Source of the DNA: Bacillota bacterium
GTDB taxonomy: Bacteria > Bacillota > Clostridia > Lachnospirales > Lachnospiraceae
Direction: 5' to 3'
Assembly: GCA_023423045.1 (NCBI GenBank)
Contig: JAFAGA010000057.1
Location: forward strand, 1 to 53,856
Length of the DNA stretch: 53,856 nt
Each line of letters begins with the position of its first letter. Position 1 is the stretch's first letter. The notes under the pieces are model-generated. The model was not told the DNA's origin and made no database searches. It saw nothing but the letters and a program-made list of their open reading frames with translations. Positions 1 to 7,766 of the stretch are shown here, in pieces. Both the position numbers and the translations under genes were made by a program.

Positions 1-27
1 ATTTTTTTAAAAAAATAAAAAAAACAC

Positions 28-56
28 TTGCAATTTGTTCTTGGATTATATATAAT
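28..56 (+). promoter_or_regulatory. sigma-A promoter of the tRNA-Lys gene
   Basis: TTGCAA (28-33) and TATAAT (51-56) are separated by exactly 17 nt in A/T-rich DNA and lie about 47 nt upstream of the tRNA. This is a near-consensus housekeeping promoter, as expected for a stable RNA gene. Confidence 0.8.
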
Positions 57-102
57 AACTCTTGCGTTCGGTAATAACAAAAAGACAAGCGCAAAAACAG
101 AT

Positions 103-175
103 GCATCTCTAGCTCAGTTGGTAGAGCACCTGACTCTTAATCAGGGTGTCCAGGGTTCGAGCCCCTGGAGATGCA
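103..175 (+). tRNA. tRNA-Lys, anticodon CUU
   Basis: A complete cloverleaf can be folded. The acceptor stem GCATCTC (103-109) pairs with GAGATGC (168-174), the D-stem is GCTC/GAGC, and the anticodon stem CCTGA (129-133) pairs with TCAGG (141-145). The loop CTCTTAA places CTT at 136-138, which reads the lysine codon AAG. The T-arm is CAGGG-TTCGAGC-CCCTG. The discriminator is A175. The 3' CCA is not encoded, so it must be added by tRNA nucleotidyltransferase. Confidence 0.97.
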
Positions 176-278
176 CTTTAAGGTCCTAGTTTGGCAGACA
201 TATGAGCTGCTGGGTTGGGACTTTTTGTTGTATACGAAACAGCAATAGAAATTCAAACATACCAAAGGAGCGTTCACA

Positions 279-605
279 ATGGACAATTTCGGTTTTGAGA
301 AGATGCAATCCATACAGAAAGAGCTGCAAGAAAAGTATATGGAACAATGGGGCGGGTTATCGCCGGAAAAAGGACGGGATACGCTGCTTTGGATGATGAT
401 TGAAGCAGGAGAGGCAGCAGATATTATTAAAAAAGACGGTGATCATAGTATCTTGCATGATGATAAGGTGCGTAAGCATTTTGTTGAAGAGATATGTGAT
501 GTTTTAATGTATTTAAATGATGTAATGCTTTGCTACTCAATCAAGCCGGAAGAACTGGAAACTACATATTTGGAGAAGCATCATAAGAATATGGAACGTT
601 GGTAA
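279..605 (+). CDS. MazG-like nucleotide pyrophosphohydrolase
   Basis: This 108-residue protein has the signature of the all-alpha NTP pyrophosphatase (MazG/dCTPase-like) fold. It carries an EAGEAAD helix (residues 44-50) followed about 25 residues later by EEICDVLMY, giving the paired ExxE and ExxD acidic motifs that bind magnesium in this family. Such enzymes hydrolyse (deoxy)nucleoside triphosphates to monophosphate and pyrophosphate, usually for house-cleaning; the preferred nucleotide cannot be read from the sequence. The start ATG follows AAAGGAG at good spacing. An overlapping frame starting at 202 is a shadow. The gene is a single-domain member and sits alone between the tRNA and a beta-galactosidase. 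Confidence 0.8.
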   Translation: MDNFGFEKMQSIQKELQEKYMEQWGGLSPEKGRDTLLWMMIEAGEAADIIKKDGDHSILHDDKVRKHFVEEICDVLMYLNDVMLCYSIKPEELETTYLEKHHKNMERW

Positions 606-639
606 AATTCACAGTATTTTGTCAGAATGGAGGATTCGC

Positions 640-2652
640 ATGAAAACATTCAAAAGGATATTGTATGGCGGCGACTATAATCCCAATCAATGGCCCAGAG
701 AAATCTGGGACGAGGATATGCGCTTGCTTGGCAAGGCCAAGATTAACAGCGCGACCATCAATGTTTTTTCCTGGGCAAAGATTCAGCCCTCGGAGCATGA
801 GTATTATTTTGACGAGCTGGATGAGATGGTGGAGCTGCTAAGCCGTGAGAACTTTGATATCGTTCTTGCTACCTCCACGGCAGCAGTGCCTGCATGGATG
901 CATAAGCGGTATCCGGAGGTTGCCCGCACCGATTATCAGGGAAGGCATCATAAATTTGGGCAGAGGCACAATGCATGCCCCAACAGCCCCATTTATCAAA
1001 AATATGCCGGACGGCTGGCGGAGAAGCTGGCGCAGCGCTATGGCGGCAACGAGCATGTCACTTGCTGGCATGTAAATAATGAATACGGAGGCGAATGCTT
1101 CTGTGAAAATTGCGAGAAAGCATTTCGGGTGTGGCTGAAGGATAGATATAAGACCATTGAGGCCTTGAATAAGGCATGGAATATGGAATTCTGGGGGCAT
1201 ACGGTATATGACTGGGATGAAATTGTTCTGCCCAATGAGTTGAGTGAAGGAATCAGTGGAGGCCGCAGCGCTTTTGCGGGAATATCCCTTGATTATTGCC
1301 GTTTTAATTCAGACAGCATGCTGGAGAATTATAAAATGGAGCGGGACGCCATACGCCGCTTTGATCCCCATACGCCGATTACAACCAATCTTATGGGGAC
1401 CTACAAGCAGCTTGATTATTTTAAATGGGCCAAGGAGATGGATATTGTATCCTGGGATAACTACCCTGCCTATGATACGCCCTGGAGTCTTGTCGCTATG
1501 CGCCATGATCTGATGCGTGGGTTGAAGGGACAGCCCTTTATGCTGATGGAGCAGACACCAAGCCAGCAGAACTGGCAGATCTATAATTCTCTGAAAAAGC
1601 CGGGACAGATGCGGGCACAGAGCTATCAAACCCTGGCTCATGGAGCGGATACCATTCAGTTCTTTCAGCTGCGGCGTTCCGTGGGAGCCTGTGAGAAGTT
1701 CCACGGCGCTGTAATCGAGCATGCGGCTTCGGAGAATGCCCGGGTTTTTCGTGAGGTTGCAAAGCTGGGTGAAGAATTACAAGCCCTGGGAGATCAGTTT
1801 CTTGGAGCGGATAATCCGGCACAGGTGGGAATTATCTTTGACTGGGAAAACTATTGGGCGCTGGAATACGCCGTAGGTCCTCACAGGGATTTAAAATATG
1901 AGAACCAGATTCATCAATATTACAGTTATTTCTATGATAAAAATATTTCTGTGGATCTGATTCCCATCGATGCTGATTTCTCCAAATATAAAGCGGTGGT
2001 CGCACCGGTTCTTTACATGGTGAAGGATGGGATGGAACAGGCTTTGGAAGCCTATGTACAAGGAGGCGGTGTGCTGTTAACCGGTTTCATGAGCGGTATT
2101 GCAGATCAATCCGATAACGTCCATCTTGGCGGTTATCCTGGCCCTCTGCGCAAGTTGTCCGGCATCTGGGTGGAGGAAATTGATGCTCTGGCACCGGAGC
2201 AGAGCAATACCCTGCGTTTTGCTGACGGCTCAGAAGCTGCCTGCCATCTGGTCTGTGATATCATTCATCTTGAGGGGGCGGTCAGTCTGGCGGATTATAC
2301 GGACAATTTCTATGCCTTCTCACCTGCGGTAACGAAGAACCAATTTGGAGAGGGAATAGTATTCTATGTAGGAACGCAGCCGGAACAAAATGGATTGGAA
2401 AGGGTTCTGGATCAAATGATGGAACTTGCAGGCGTTAAGCCGGTGATCGATGTTCAGACAAAGCTGGAGATTGTCTGTCGCACCACTTCGGAGAAGCGCT
2501 ATTACTTCATTATAAATCTGACGGACGAAACACTTGCCCTTCCGCCGTTATTTGCAGGCAAAGCGGATATTATCACAGGCAATCCGCTGACCCTGCAAAC
2601 CTGCCTTGCACCTTATGATGTGGTATTGCTGTGTGAGCAGGGGAAGGAATAA
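640..2652 (+). CDS. beta-galactosidase, glycoside hydrolase family 42
   Basis: The protein has 670 residues, the usual size of GH42 enzymes, which remove terminal beta-galactose from oligosaccharides. The N-terminal (beta/alpha)8 barrel opens with YGGDYNPNQWP. The predicted acid/base is Glu148 in HVNNEYGG and the predicted nucleophile is Glu304 in LMEQTPSQQNW. Between them lies a Cys cluster (GECFCENC) that in GH42 proteins holds a structural zinc. The trimerisation-like and beta domains follow. No signal peptide is seen, so it acts in the cytoplasm. A longer reading from TTG 619 is possible but would put the GGAGG (629-633) inside the gene; the ATG at 640 lies 6 nt after it and is preferred. 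No sugar transporter is adjacent, so the oligosaccharide must be imported by a system elsewhere. Confidence 0.93.
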   Translation: MKTFKRILYGGDYNPNQWPREIWDEDMRLLGKAKINSATINVFSWAKIQPSEHEYYFDELDEMVELLSRENFDIVLATSTAAVPAWMHKRYPEVARTDYQGRHHKFGQRHNACPNSPIYQKYAGRLAEKLAQRYGGNEHVTCWHVNNEYGGECFCENCEKAFRVWLKDRYKTIEALNKAWNMEFWGHTVYDWDEIVLPNELSEGISGGRSAFAGISLDYCRFNSDSMLENYKMERDAIRRFDPHTPITTNLMGTYKQLDYFKWAKEMDIVSWDNYPAYDTPWSLVAMRHDLMRGLKGQPFMLMEQTPSQQNWQIYNSLKKPGQMRAQSYQTLAHGADTIQFFQLRRSVGACEKFHGAVIEHAASENARVFREVAKLGEELQALGDQFLGADNPAQVGIIFDWENYWALEYAVGPHRDLKYENQIHQYYSYFYDKNISVDLIPIDADFSKYKAVVAPVLYMVKDGMEQALEAYVQGGGVLLTGFMSGIADQSDNVHLGGYPGPLRKLSGIWVEEIDALAPEQSNTLRFADGSEAACHLVCDIIHLEGAVSLADYTDNFYAFSPAVTKNQFGEGIVFYVGTQPEQNGLERVLDQMMELAGVKPVIDVQTKLEIVCRTTSEKRYYFIINLTDETLALPPLFAGKADIITGNPLTLQTCLAPYDVVLLCEQGKE

Positions 2653-2886
2653 GAATCTCGGGGTGCTTCGTGTATTTATGTACAAAATACCAATATATTG
2701 ATATCATCAAGGATTGTAACCTTATGGAGGACCTATAAGGGATACAGTCCTTTTTGAATGGCTATATAAAAAATACATAATTTTACATATTTTAAGAAGA
2801 AGGGTTTATCCTATGGATAGAGATGTTATAAGCCGGAGCGTATGCTATGGTCTTCCATCCCATATAAATCCAGGAGGTATTCTTTG

Positions 2887-3759
2887 ATGAAGAGAAAGAA
2901 ACAATTATGCAGTTATTTTGAAGGCTGGTATTTTAAAAATCAGCGGGGTATGGATGTCATCTCCTTTATACCGGCCCGCCATCACGATGAAGAAGGGACG
3001 CCCTCTGCTTCCATTCAGATTGTTACGCCGGAAAAGGCTTACCAGGTGTTTTATCCCTATGAGGAGTTTGTCGCTTCCTCCAGGAAGCCGGCGGTGCGTG
3101 TGGGCAAAAGTATTTTTACTGCACGGGGGATTTTGTTGAATATCCACACGGAGGAGCTTTCGGTAACGGGACAGTTAAAATATCGTGCCATAACTCCTCT
3201 AAGATATGATATTATGGGGCCCTTTCGTTACATGCCCCTGATGCAGTGCCGTCACAGCATCTATAGCCTGACCCACAGAATCGAGGGGCATATTATAATT
3301 AACGGCACCCCTAAAAGTTTTGATTTTGGCCAGGGGTATATTGAAGGAGACCGGGGAAACGGCTTTCCCAGGGATTATTTTTGGACACAATGCAGTTGGT
3401 GGCAGGTAACCCATAACTGTGTCATGCTATCCATAGCCGAGGTGCTGATGGGGACGATCTCCTTTACCGGCTGTATCGGTGTGGTTTATTATCAGAGAAC
3501 GGAGTACCGCTTTGCCACCTATCTGGGGGTTAAAATAAAAAGAGTCAGTCCGGACGAGCTCTGGGTGCGGCAGGGGGAGTATGAGCTTTGGGTAAAAGTA
3601 TTGGACCTGAAGGAACATTCGCTTCTGGCACCGGCCCGGGGAAGGATGAAACGCACCGTTTATGAAAGTGTGGCTGCCCGGATACAGTACCGCTTTTCAA
3701 AGGGAGAAAAGCTCATCTTTGATTTTGTTGGGAACGGAAGCTTTGAGCGGGGGCTGTAA
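2887..3759 (+). CDS. tocopherol cyclase-like protein
   Basis: The 290-residue product begins with SYFEGWYFKNQ, the hallmark of the tocopherol-cyclase-like (lipocalin-like) family, and later has a GYIEGDRGNGFP segment and an aromatic-rich WTQCSWWQ stretch matching that family's layout. In plants and cyanobacteria the family cyclises tocopherol precursors. In clostridia, which make no tocopherol, the substrate is unknown, so only the family is claimed. No signal peptide or membrane helix is visible. The ATG at 2887 follows AGGAGG (2872-2877) by 9 nt; a TTG directly before it and an upstream ATG at 2842 are less likely. The 234-nt gap before the gene is A/T-rich and I find no clear promoter in it. 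Confidence 0.75.
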   Translation: MKRKKQLCSYFEGWYFKNQRGMDVISFIPARHHDEEGTPSASIQIVTPEKAYQVFYPYEEFVASSRKPAVRVGKSIFTARGILLNIHTEELSVTGQLKYRAITPLRYDIMGPFRYMPLMQCRHSIYSLTHRIEGHIIINGTPKSFDFGQGYIEGDRGNGFPRDYFWTQCSWWQVTHNCVMLSIAEVLMGTISFTGCIGVVYYQRTEYRFATYLGVKIKRVSPDELWVRQGEYELWVKVLDLKEHSLLAPARGRMKRTVYESVAARIQYRFSKGEKLIFDFVGNGSFERGL

Positions 3760-3864
3760 TTGATAAGAGTACTTGACTTTTCCTATCTGGCGATATAAAA
3801 ATATACCTATGGATGTATGATTTCAAAGGGTTTACAGGTCTATATCATGTGAAGGAGAAGCAGG

Positions 3865-4797
3865 ATGTTAGATAATACAGGAAGAACGGCCGGAATTATA
3901 TCGGCTGCGAAAAAGATAACCAGAAAGGAACAGACGAGTTCCCTGCTGCAGATTGGTTCGATTTCTGCGATTAAGCGGATCGTGCTGACCTTTCAGGTTG
4001 CGGGAATTGATCCGATTGTTATCATTGCGGGCTTTGACTCGGAAGAGATAGAACGTGAGCTCTGCGACTATGGGGTGATATTTCTCCATAAGGATCATTA
4101 TGAGCAGTCCCAATTATTTCATCTGGCGAAAATCGGTCTGAAGTATCTGGAGGATAAATGTGATAAGGTGATGTTTACCCCGGTGGATATTCCTCTGTTC
4201 GGACCGGATACCCTGAAGAAGATGATGTCCTGCGGCGGAAAGGCGGTTTCTCCGGTCTATCAGCACAGGATTGGGCATCCTACGCTGGTATCCTCCGATC
4301 TCATCCCCTTGCTTCTGGCGTATGAGGGTGAAGGAGGGATGCCCGGGGCTCTAAAGGAGTTGGGGGTATCGAGGCAATTTATTGAGGTGGAGGATGCGGG
4401 CATCATTGAGGATATCGAGCCGCTGGAGCACAAGTCGGAGCTGATTCGAAAGCATAATACGGATATCTTCCATCCCTATGTGAGGCTCAGTCTGGAAAAG
4501 GAAAGCCTGTTTTTCGATGCCAAGACAAAGCTTTTGCTAATCCTGATTCAGGAGAGGAATTCCGTGAAAAGTGCCTGCAAGGCCATGGCGCTTTCCTACA
4601 GCAAGGCCTGGAATATGCTGAATACCTTGGAGGAAGCAGTGCAATATAAGGTGATTACCAGGCAGCAGGGCGGAAGCAGAGGAGGAAGAACCTGCCTGAC
4701 AGAGGAGGGAGAAAAGCTTCTCCGTAATTTTGAATTGTTTGAGGACCGGGTGAAGAGCTTTACCAAAGCGGAATTTGCCCGTATTTTCTTAGAATAG
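3865..4797 (+). CDS. MocA-like nucleotidyltransferase fused to a ModE-like DNA-binding domain
   Basis: This 310-residue protein has two domains. Residues 1-190 resemble MobA/MocA nucleotidyltransferases, which attach GMP or CMP to molybdopterin: TPVDIPLF supplies the metal-binding Asp region and GHPTLVSSDL is the typical late motif. The N-terminal glycine-rich loop (usually LAAGxSxRxG) is altered to ISAAKKITRK, so catalysis is uncertain. Residues 210-300 form a winged helix like the ModE N-terminus (SYSKAWNMLNTLE, then GGSRGGRTCLTEEG), which in ModE binds molybdate-controlled promoters. The C-terminal molybdate-sensing MOP domains of ModE are absent. It heads the Mo/Se locus and may both finish the cofactor and control modABC; this role is inference. 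The ATG follows GAAGGAG. Confidence 0.8.
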   Translation: MLDNTGRTAGIISAAKKITRKEQTSSLLQIGSISAIKRIVLTFQVAGIDPIVIIAGFDSEEIERELCDYGVIFLHKDHYEQSQLFHLAKIGLKYLEDKCDKVMFTPVDIPLFGPDTLKKMMSCGGKAVSPVYQHRIGHPTLVSSDLIPLLLAYEGEGGMPGALKELGVSRQFIEVEDAGIIEDIEPLEHKSELIRKHNTDIFHPYVRLSLEKESLFFDAKTKLLLILIQERNSVKSACKAMALSYSKAWNMLNTLEEAVQYKVITRQQGGSRGGRTCLTEEGEKLLRNFELFEDRVKSFTKAEFARIFLE

Positions 4798-4884
4798 AGT
4801 GGGGCCAGGCGAATTGTTTTTCTAAACAATTTGCATCCCGGGACATTTAATTTTAAAATGTAGATAAGAAAACAATGCCGGAGT

Positions 4885-5109
4885 ATGCTGGAAGCGGTGG
4901 TAATGCAGCTGTATGGGGGATTGATGGGAACCGTAAGCGATATTCTGGTAATGGCGCTTAAGAATGCAGGAAGCAGTATCTTTGCCGCATCCTTTATTGT
5001 AAAGATAGGGAATAACCTGATCGATAAGGTATCCACCTGTATACTGGCCTTCTTCTTAATTAAAAGCTTGCCGGTAAGCATGAAGAGCTCTTTGGAAGGC
5101 AGCAATTGA
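4885..5109 (+). pseudogene. remnant of an integral membrane protein, possibly ECF S-component-like
   Basis: This 74-codon reading frame has two hydrophobic stretches and a segment GNNLIDKVSTCILAFFLIK followed by SLP, which resembles the last helix and tail of ECF-type substrate-binding or LytS-like membrane proteins. A full member would be well over 150 residues. The frame is closed upstream by TAG at 4861 and the ATG lacks a well-spaced ribosome site. The simplest reading is the decayed 3' end of a longer gene lost between the ModE-like fusion and selD. A genuine small membrane protein cannot be excluded. Confidence 0.4.
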
Positions 5110-5131
5110 TCAATTTAAGATAATAAGGATT

Positions 5132-5165
5132 TCCTGGGATGGTCTGTGTCTGTTCCAGGATTTTT
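5132..5165 (+). terminator. weak terminator-like hairpin
   Basis: TCCTGG (5132-5137) can pair with CCAGGA (5155-5160) and is followed by TTTTT. The stem is only 6 bp with a 17-nt loop, so termination would be inefficient. It lies between the membrane-protein remnant and selD. Confidence 0.4.
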
Positions 5166-5202
5166 CATAAATGATATTTGGAAGGAAAGGAAGTGAAGCC
5201 TT

Positions 5203-6225
5203 ATGTCCGAAGAAATTATATTCTGCAAGGGCGGAGGATGCACCGCCAAATTAGGGCCGGGAATGCTGGCCTCCGTTCTCGAAAAATTACCTAAGATGAA
5301 GGATCCCAACCTGTTGGTGGGCTTTGACAGCTCGGATGATGCTTCCGTATACCGGCTGACAGAGGATCTGGCCATCGTTCAGACCCTTGATTTCTTTCCT
5401 CCGATGGTGGAGGATCCCTACACCTTTGGCCAGATTGCGGCTGCCAATGCGCTTTCGGACATTTATGCCATGGGTGGAGAGGTTAAGACGGCATTAAATA
5501 TCGTATGCTTTCCGGAGACCATGGATTTGAATATTCTGGGCAGGATCATGCAGGGCGGCAGCGATAAGGTATTGGAGGCAGGCGGAATATTGTCCGGAGG
5601 ACATTCCATTGCGGATGCGGATGTCAAGTACGGTCTTTCGGTAACCGGCATCATCCATCCGGACAAGATATATAAGAACGACACCTGCCGGGAGGGAGAT
5701 GCCCTGGTTTTGACAAAGCCGCTGGGAGTAGGCATTGTCTGCAGTGCCAAGCGTATGCAGCAATGCAGTGAGGCGGCTTATGAACTGGCGGTGAAATCCA
5801 TGACAACCCTGAACAAATATGCGGCAGAGCTTGTCCACCGATATGAGGTGCATGCCTGTACCGATGTGACAGGTTTTGGTTTTCTGGGGCATTTGAATGA
5901 GATGCTGGGAGGACAATCAGGAGCGGTTATTGACAGCATGCAGATTCCGTATATCCGGGAGGCGGTTCACTATGCCAAAGAGTTCTATATCACGGCAGCG
6001 GCACAGAGGAATCGAAATCATGTCGGAGCCCGGGTCCGGTTTCAAGGGGTGCCCTTTGCGATGGAAGAGATATTATTCGACCCACAGACCTCGGGCGGAT
6101 TGCTGATCAGTCTCTCCCGGGAAGAAGCCGGGGAGTTGATAGTGCAGTTGGAGGAACTGGGGCTGCCCTGCGGCATCGTCGGTACGGTTACAGGCAGGCA
6201 TGGGAATGAGATTTTGGTCCGCTAA
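5203..6225 (+). CDS. selD: selenide, water dikinase (selenophosphate synthase)
   Basis: SelD uses ATP to convert selenide to selenophosphate, the activated selenium donor. The 340-residue protein carries the N-terminal GGGCTAKL motif. Cys13 and Lys16 correspond to the essential Cys17 and Lys20 of the E. coli enzyme, so this is a cysteine and not a selenocysteine form. It also has the Asp-rich GFDSSDDASVY nucleotide/metal motif, the SGGHSI loop and DVTGFGFLGHL of the AIR-synthase-like fold. The start ATG follows a purine-rich GGAAGGAAAGGAAG tract. No selA or selB is nearby. The genes that follow (yedF, yqeB, DUF3343, yqeC) indicate that at least part of the selenophosphate serves the molybdenum hydroxylase cofactor; use for selenocysteine or selenouridine cannot be judged here. 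Confidence 0.96.
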   Translation: MSEEIIFCKGGGCTAKLGPGMLASVLEKLPKMKDPNLLVGFDSSDDASVYRLTEDLAIVQTLDFFPPMVEDPYTFGQIAAANALSDIYAMGGEVKTALNIVCFPETMDLNILGRIMQGGSDKVLEAGGILSGGHSIADADVKYGLSVTGIIHPDKIYKNDTCREGDALVLTKPLGVGIVCSAKRMQQCSEAAYELAVKSMTTLNKYAAELVHRYEVHACTDVTGFGFLGHLNEMLGGQSGAVIDSMQIPYIREAVHYAKEFYITAAAQRNRNHVGARVRFQGVPFAMEEILFDPQTSGGLLISLSREEAGELIVQLEELGLPCGIVGTVTGRHGNEILVR

Positions 6226-6323
6226 GGATAGGGATACGAAAAAGCGGTATGCCATGCCGGTTTGACGAATAGAAAATGGAAAATAAGAAATAGAATCAGG
6301 ATTACAGATAGGAGATGAAATAT

Positions 6324-6941
6324 ATGAAGCAGACATTGGATTTTCAAGGAAAGGCATGTCCGATTCCGGTAGTGGAGACAAAAAAAGCCCTGGCCGGTTT
6401 GAAGAAGGGAGATATGCTGGAGGTATTGGTAGATAACCATATTGCAGTGCAAAATCTCAGTAAACTGGCAGAACAGAAGATGCTTACGGTTTCAGCAGAG
6501 AAAAAGAGTGATAATCTTCATCTGGTTACATTAACTGTAACGGATTTCACTGATCTGAGCGGAGAAGATTCCGCTCCCGAGAACTGCCTTCCGGATATGA
6601 GATCCGGTAATACGGTAGTGGTGTTTTCCTCTGACAAAATGGGAGAGGGGGATGAGAAGCTGGGACGGATACTGATGAAGGGCTTTATTTATGCGCTGAC
6701 GGAGCAGGAACAGCTGCCTCAGACTGTTCTTTTCTATAATAACGGAGTAAAACTGGCGGTAGAGGGCTCGGATTCCCTTGCGGATCTGAAGCTTTTGGAA
6801 GCGCAGGGCGTGGAGATATTAGCCTGCGGTACCTGTCTGAATCACTATCAGCTTGCGGAGAAGCTGGGAGTGGGAGCGGTCACCAATATGTATGCCATCG
6901 CTGAGAAACTCACACAGGCAGCGAAGGTGATAAAACCATGA
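6324..6941 (+). CDS. yedF: sulfurtransferase-like selenium metabolism protein YedF
   Basis: The 205-residue protein pairs a SirA/TusA-like N-terminal domain with its ACPIPVVETKKAL (CPxP) motif, residues about 1-72, and a DsrE-like C-terminal domain with ACGTCLNHY. This two-domain form is characteristic of the selenium-associated YedF proteins found next to selD. The CPxP cysteine could carry persulfide or perselenide, but its exact role is not established. An earlier in-frame ATG at 6315 overlaps the GGAG ribosome site (6311-6314); the ATG at 6324 lies 9 nt after it and is chosen. The gene overlaps yqeB by 4 nt (ATGA), indicating translational coupling. Confidence 0.92.
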   Translation: MKQTLDFQGKACPIPVVETKKALAGLKKGDMLEVLVDNHIAVQNLSKLAEQKMLTVSAEKKSDNLHLVTLTVTDFTDLSGEDSAPENCLPDMRSGNTVVVFSSDKMGEGDEKLGRILMKGFIYALTEQEQLPQTVLFYNNGVKLAVEGSDSLADLKLLEAQGVEILACGTCLNHYQLAEKLGVGAVTNMYAIAEKLTQAAKVIKP

Positions 6942-7753
6942 CAGATAAAAAGCTGATTGTTGTAAGGGGTGCAGGAGATATTGCAACCGGGACGATACAG
7001 AAGCTGCACCGGGCAGGCTTTTCGGTTATTGCGACAGAGTCGCCTCTGCCATCGGCGATTCGAAGAAAGGTATCGCTGTGCGAGGCCGTATATGAGGGCA
7101 GCCAGACAGTGGAGGATATCACTGCGGTTCGTGCGGATAGTCTGGAGGAAGCCCGTAATATCCTGGCTGATGGCAAGGTGGCAGTCATAGTGGATCCATC
7201 CTGCACGCTGCTGAAGGAGCTCCGGCCGCTTGCGGTGATTGATGCAATTCTTGCAAAAAAGAATATGGGTACCACAAAGGAGATGGCGCCGATTACCATC
7301 GCCCTGGGACCGGGATTTATTGCTGATGAAGATGTGGACGCGGTTGTTGAGACCATGCGGGGACATAACCTGGGAAAGCTTCTGTTTCAGGGAAGTGCCA
7401 TGCCCAATACCGGGATTCCGGGGATCATTGGAGGCATCGGCAGAGAGAGGGTGATTTACTCCCCCTATGCCGGAAGGGTTGTTACCCATAAGGAAATCGG
7501 TGATATGGTGGAAAAAGGAGAGATGCTTGCCGAAGTGGATGGCCAGCCGGTTCCTGCCTCGATCGGCGGAGTGATACGGGGGCTGATACGGGATGGCTTC
7601 ACGGTTCCTGCAGGTTTTAAAATGGCGGATATCGATCCCAGGGAAACAGAGCGGGAGAATTGCTTTACCATATCGGATAAAGCCCGGTGCATCGGAGGAG
7701 CTGTGTTAGAAGCGGTTCTTCTGCTAAACCGTTCTCTTGATAATCTCTTATAA
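6938..7753 (+). CDS. yqeB: selenium-dependent molybdenum cofactor maturation protein YqeB
   Basis: The protein has 271 residues and starts with a Rossmann-like IVVRGAGDIATG motif. A conserved central part (ALGPGFIADEDVDAVVET) follows, then a C-terminal half with SPYAGRVVTHKEIGDMVEKG. This matches the EF2563/YqeB family, a marker of selenium-dependent molybdenum hydroxylases, in which labile selenium is attached to the Mo centre after translation. The biochemical step is unproven; the family is known from co-occurrence with selD and molybdenum hydroxylases. It is coupled to yedF by an ATGA overlap and followed 13 nt later by a class V aminotransferase. Confidence 0.92.
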   Translation: MTDKKLIVVRGAGDIATGTIQKLHRAGFSVIATESPLPSAIRRKVSLCEAVYEGSQTVEDITAVRADSLEEARNILADGKVAVIVDPSCTLLKELRPLAVIDAILAKKNMGTTKEMAPITIALGPGFIADEDVDAVVETMRGHNLGKLLFQGSAMPNTGIPGIIGGIGRERVIYSPYAGRVVTHKEIGDMVEKGEMLAEVDGQPVPASIGGVIRGLIRDGFTVPAGFKMADIDPRETERENCFTISDKARCIGGAVLEAVLLLNRSLDNLL

Positions 7754-7766
7754 GCGGAGGAAGATG

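Noticed and set aside
202..396. 64-codon frame overlapping the start of the MazG-like gene
   Set aside because: Out of frame with the MazG-like gene, which has the better ribosome site and conserved motifs.
845..2332. Several open frames of 60-137 codons inside the GH42 gene on both strands
   Set aside because: Shadows of a gene with clear motifs; none has a ribosome site or a recognisable product.
5203..5260. Selenocysteine codon in selD
   Set aside because: The catalytic position is TGC (cysteine 13); there is no in-frame TGA.
6848..7489. 213-codon minus-strand frame across yedF/yqeB
   Set aside because: Opposite two well-supported coupled genes; composition typical of an antisense shadow.
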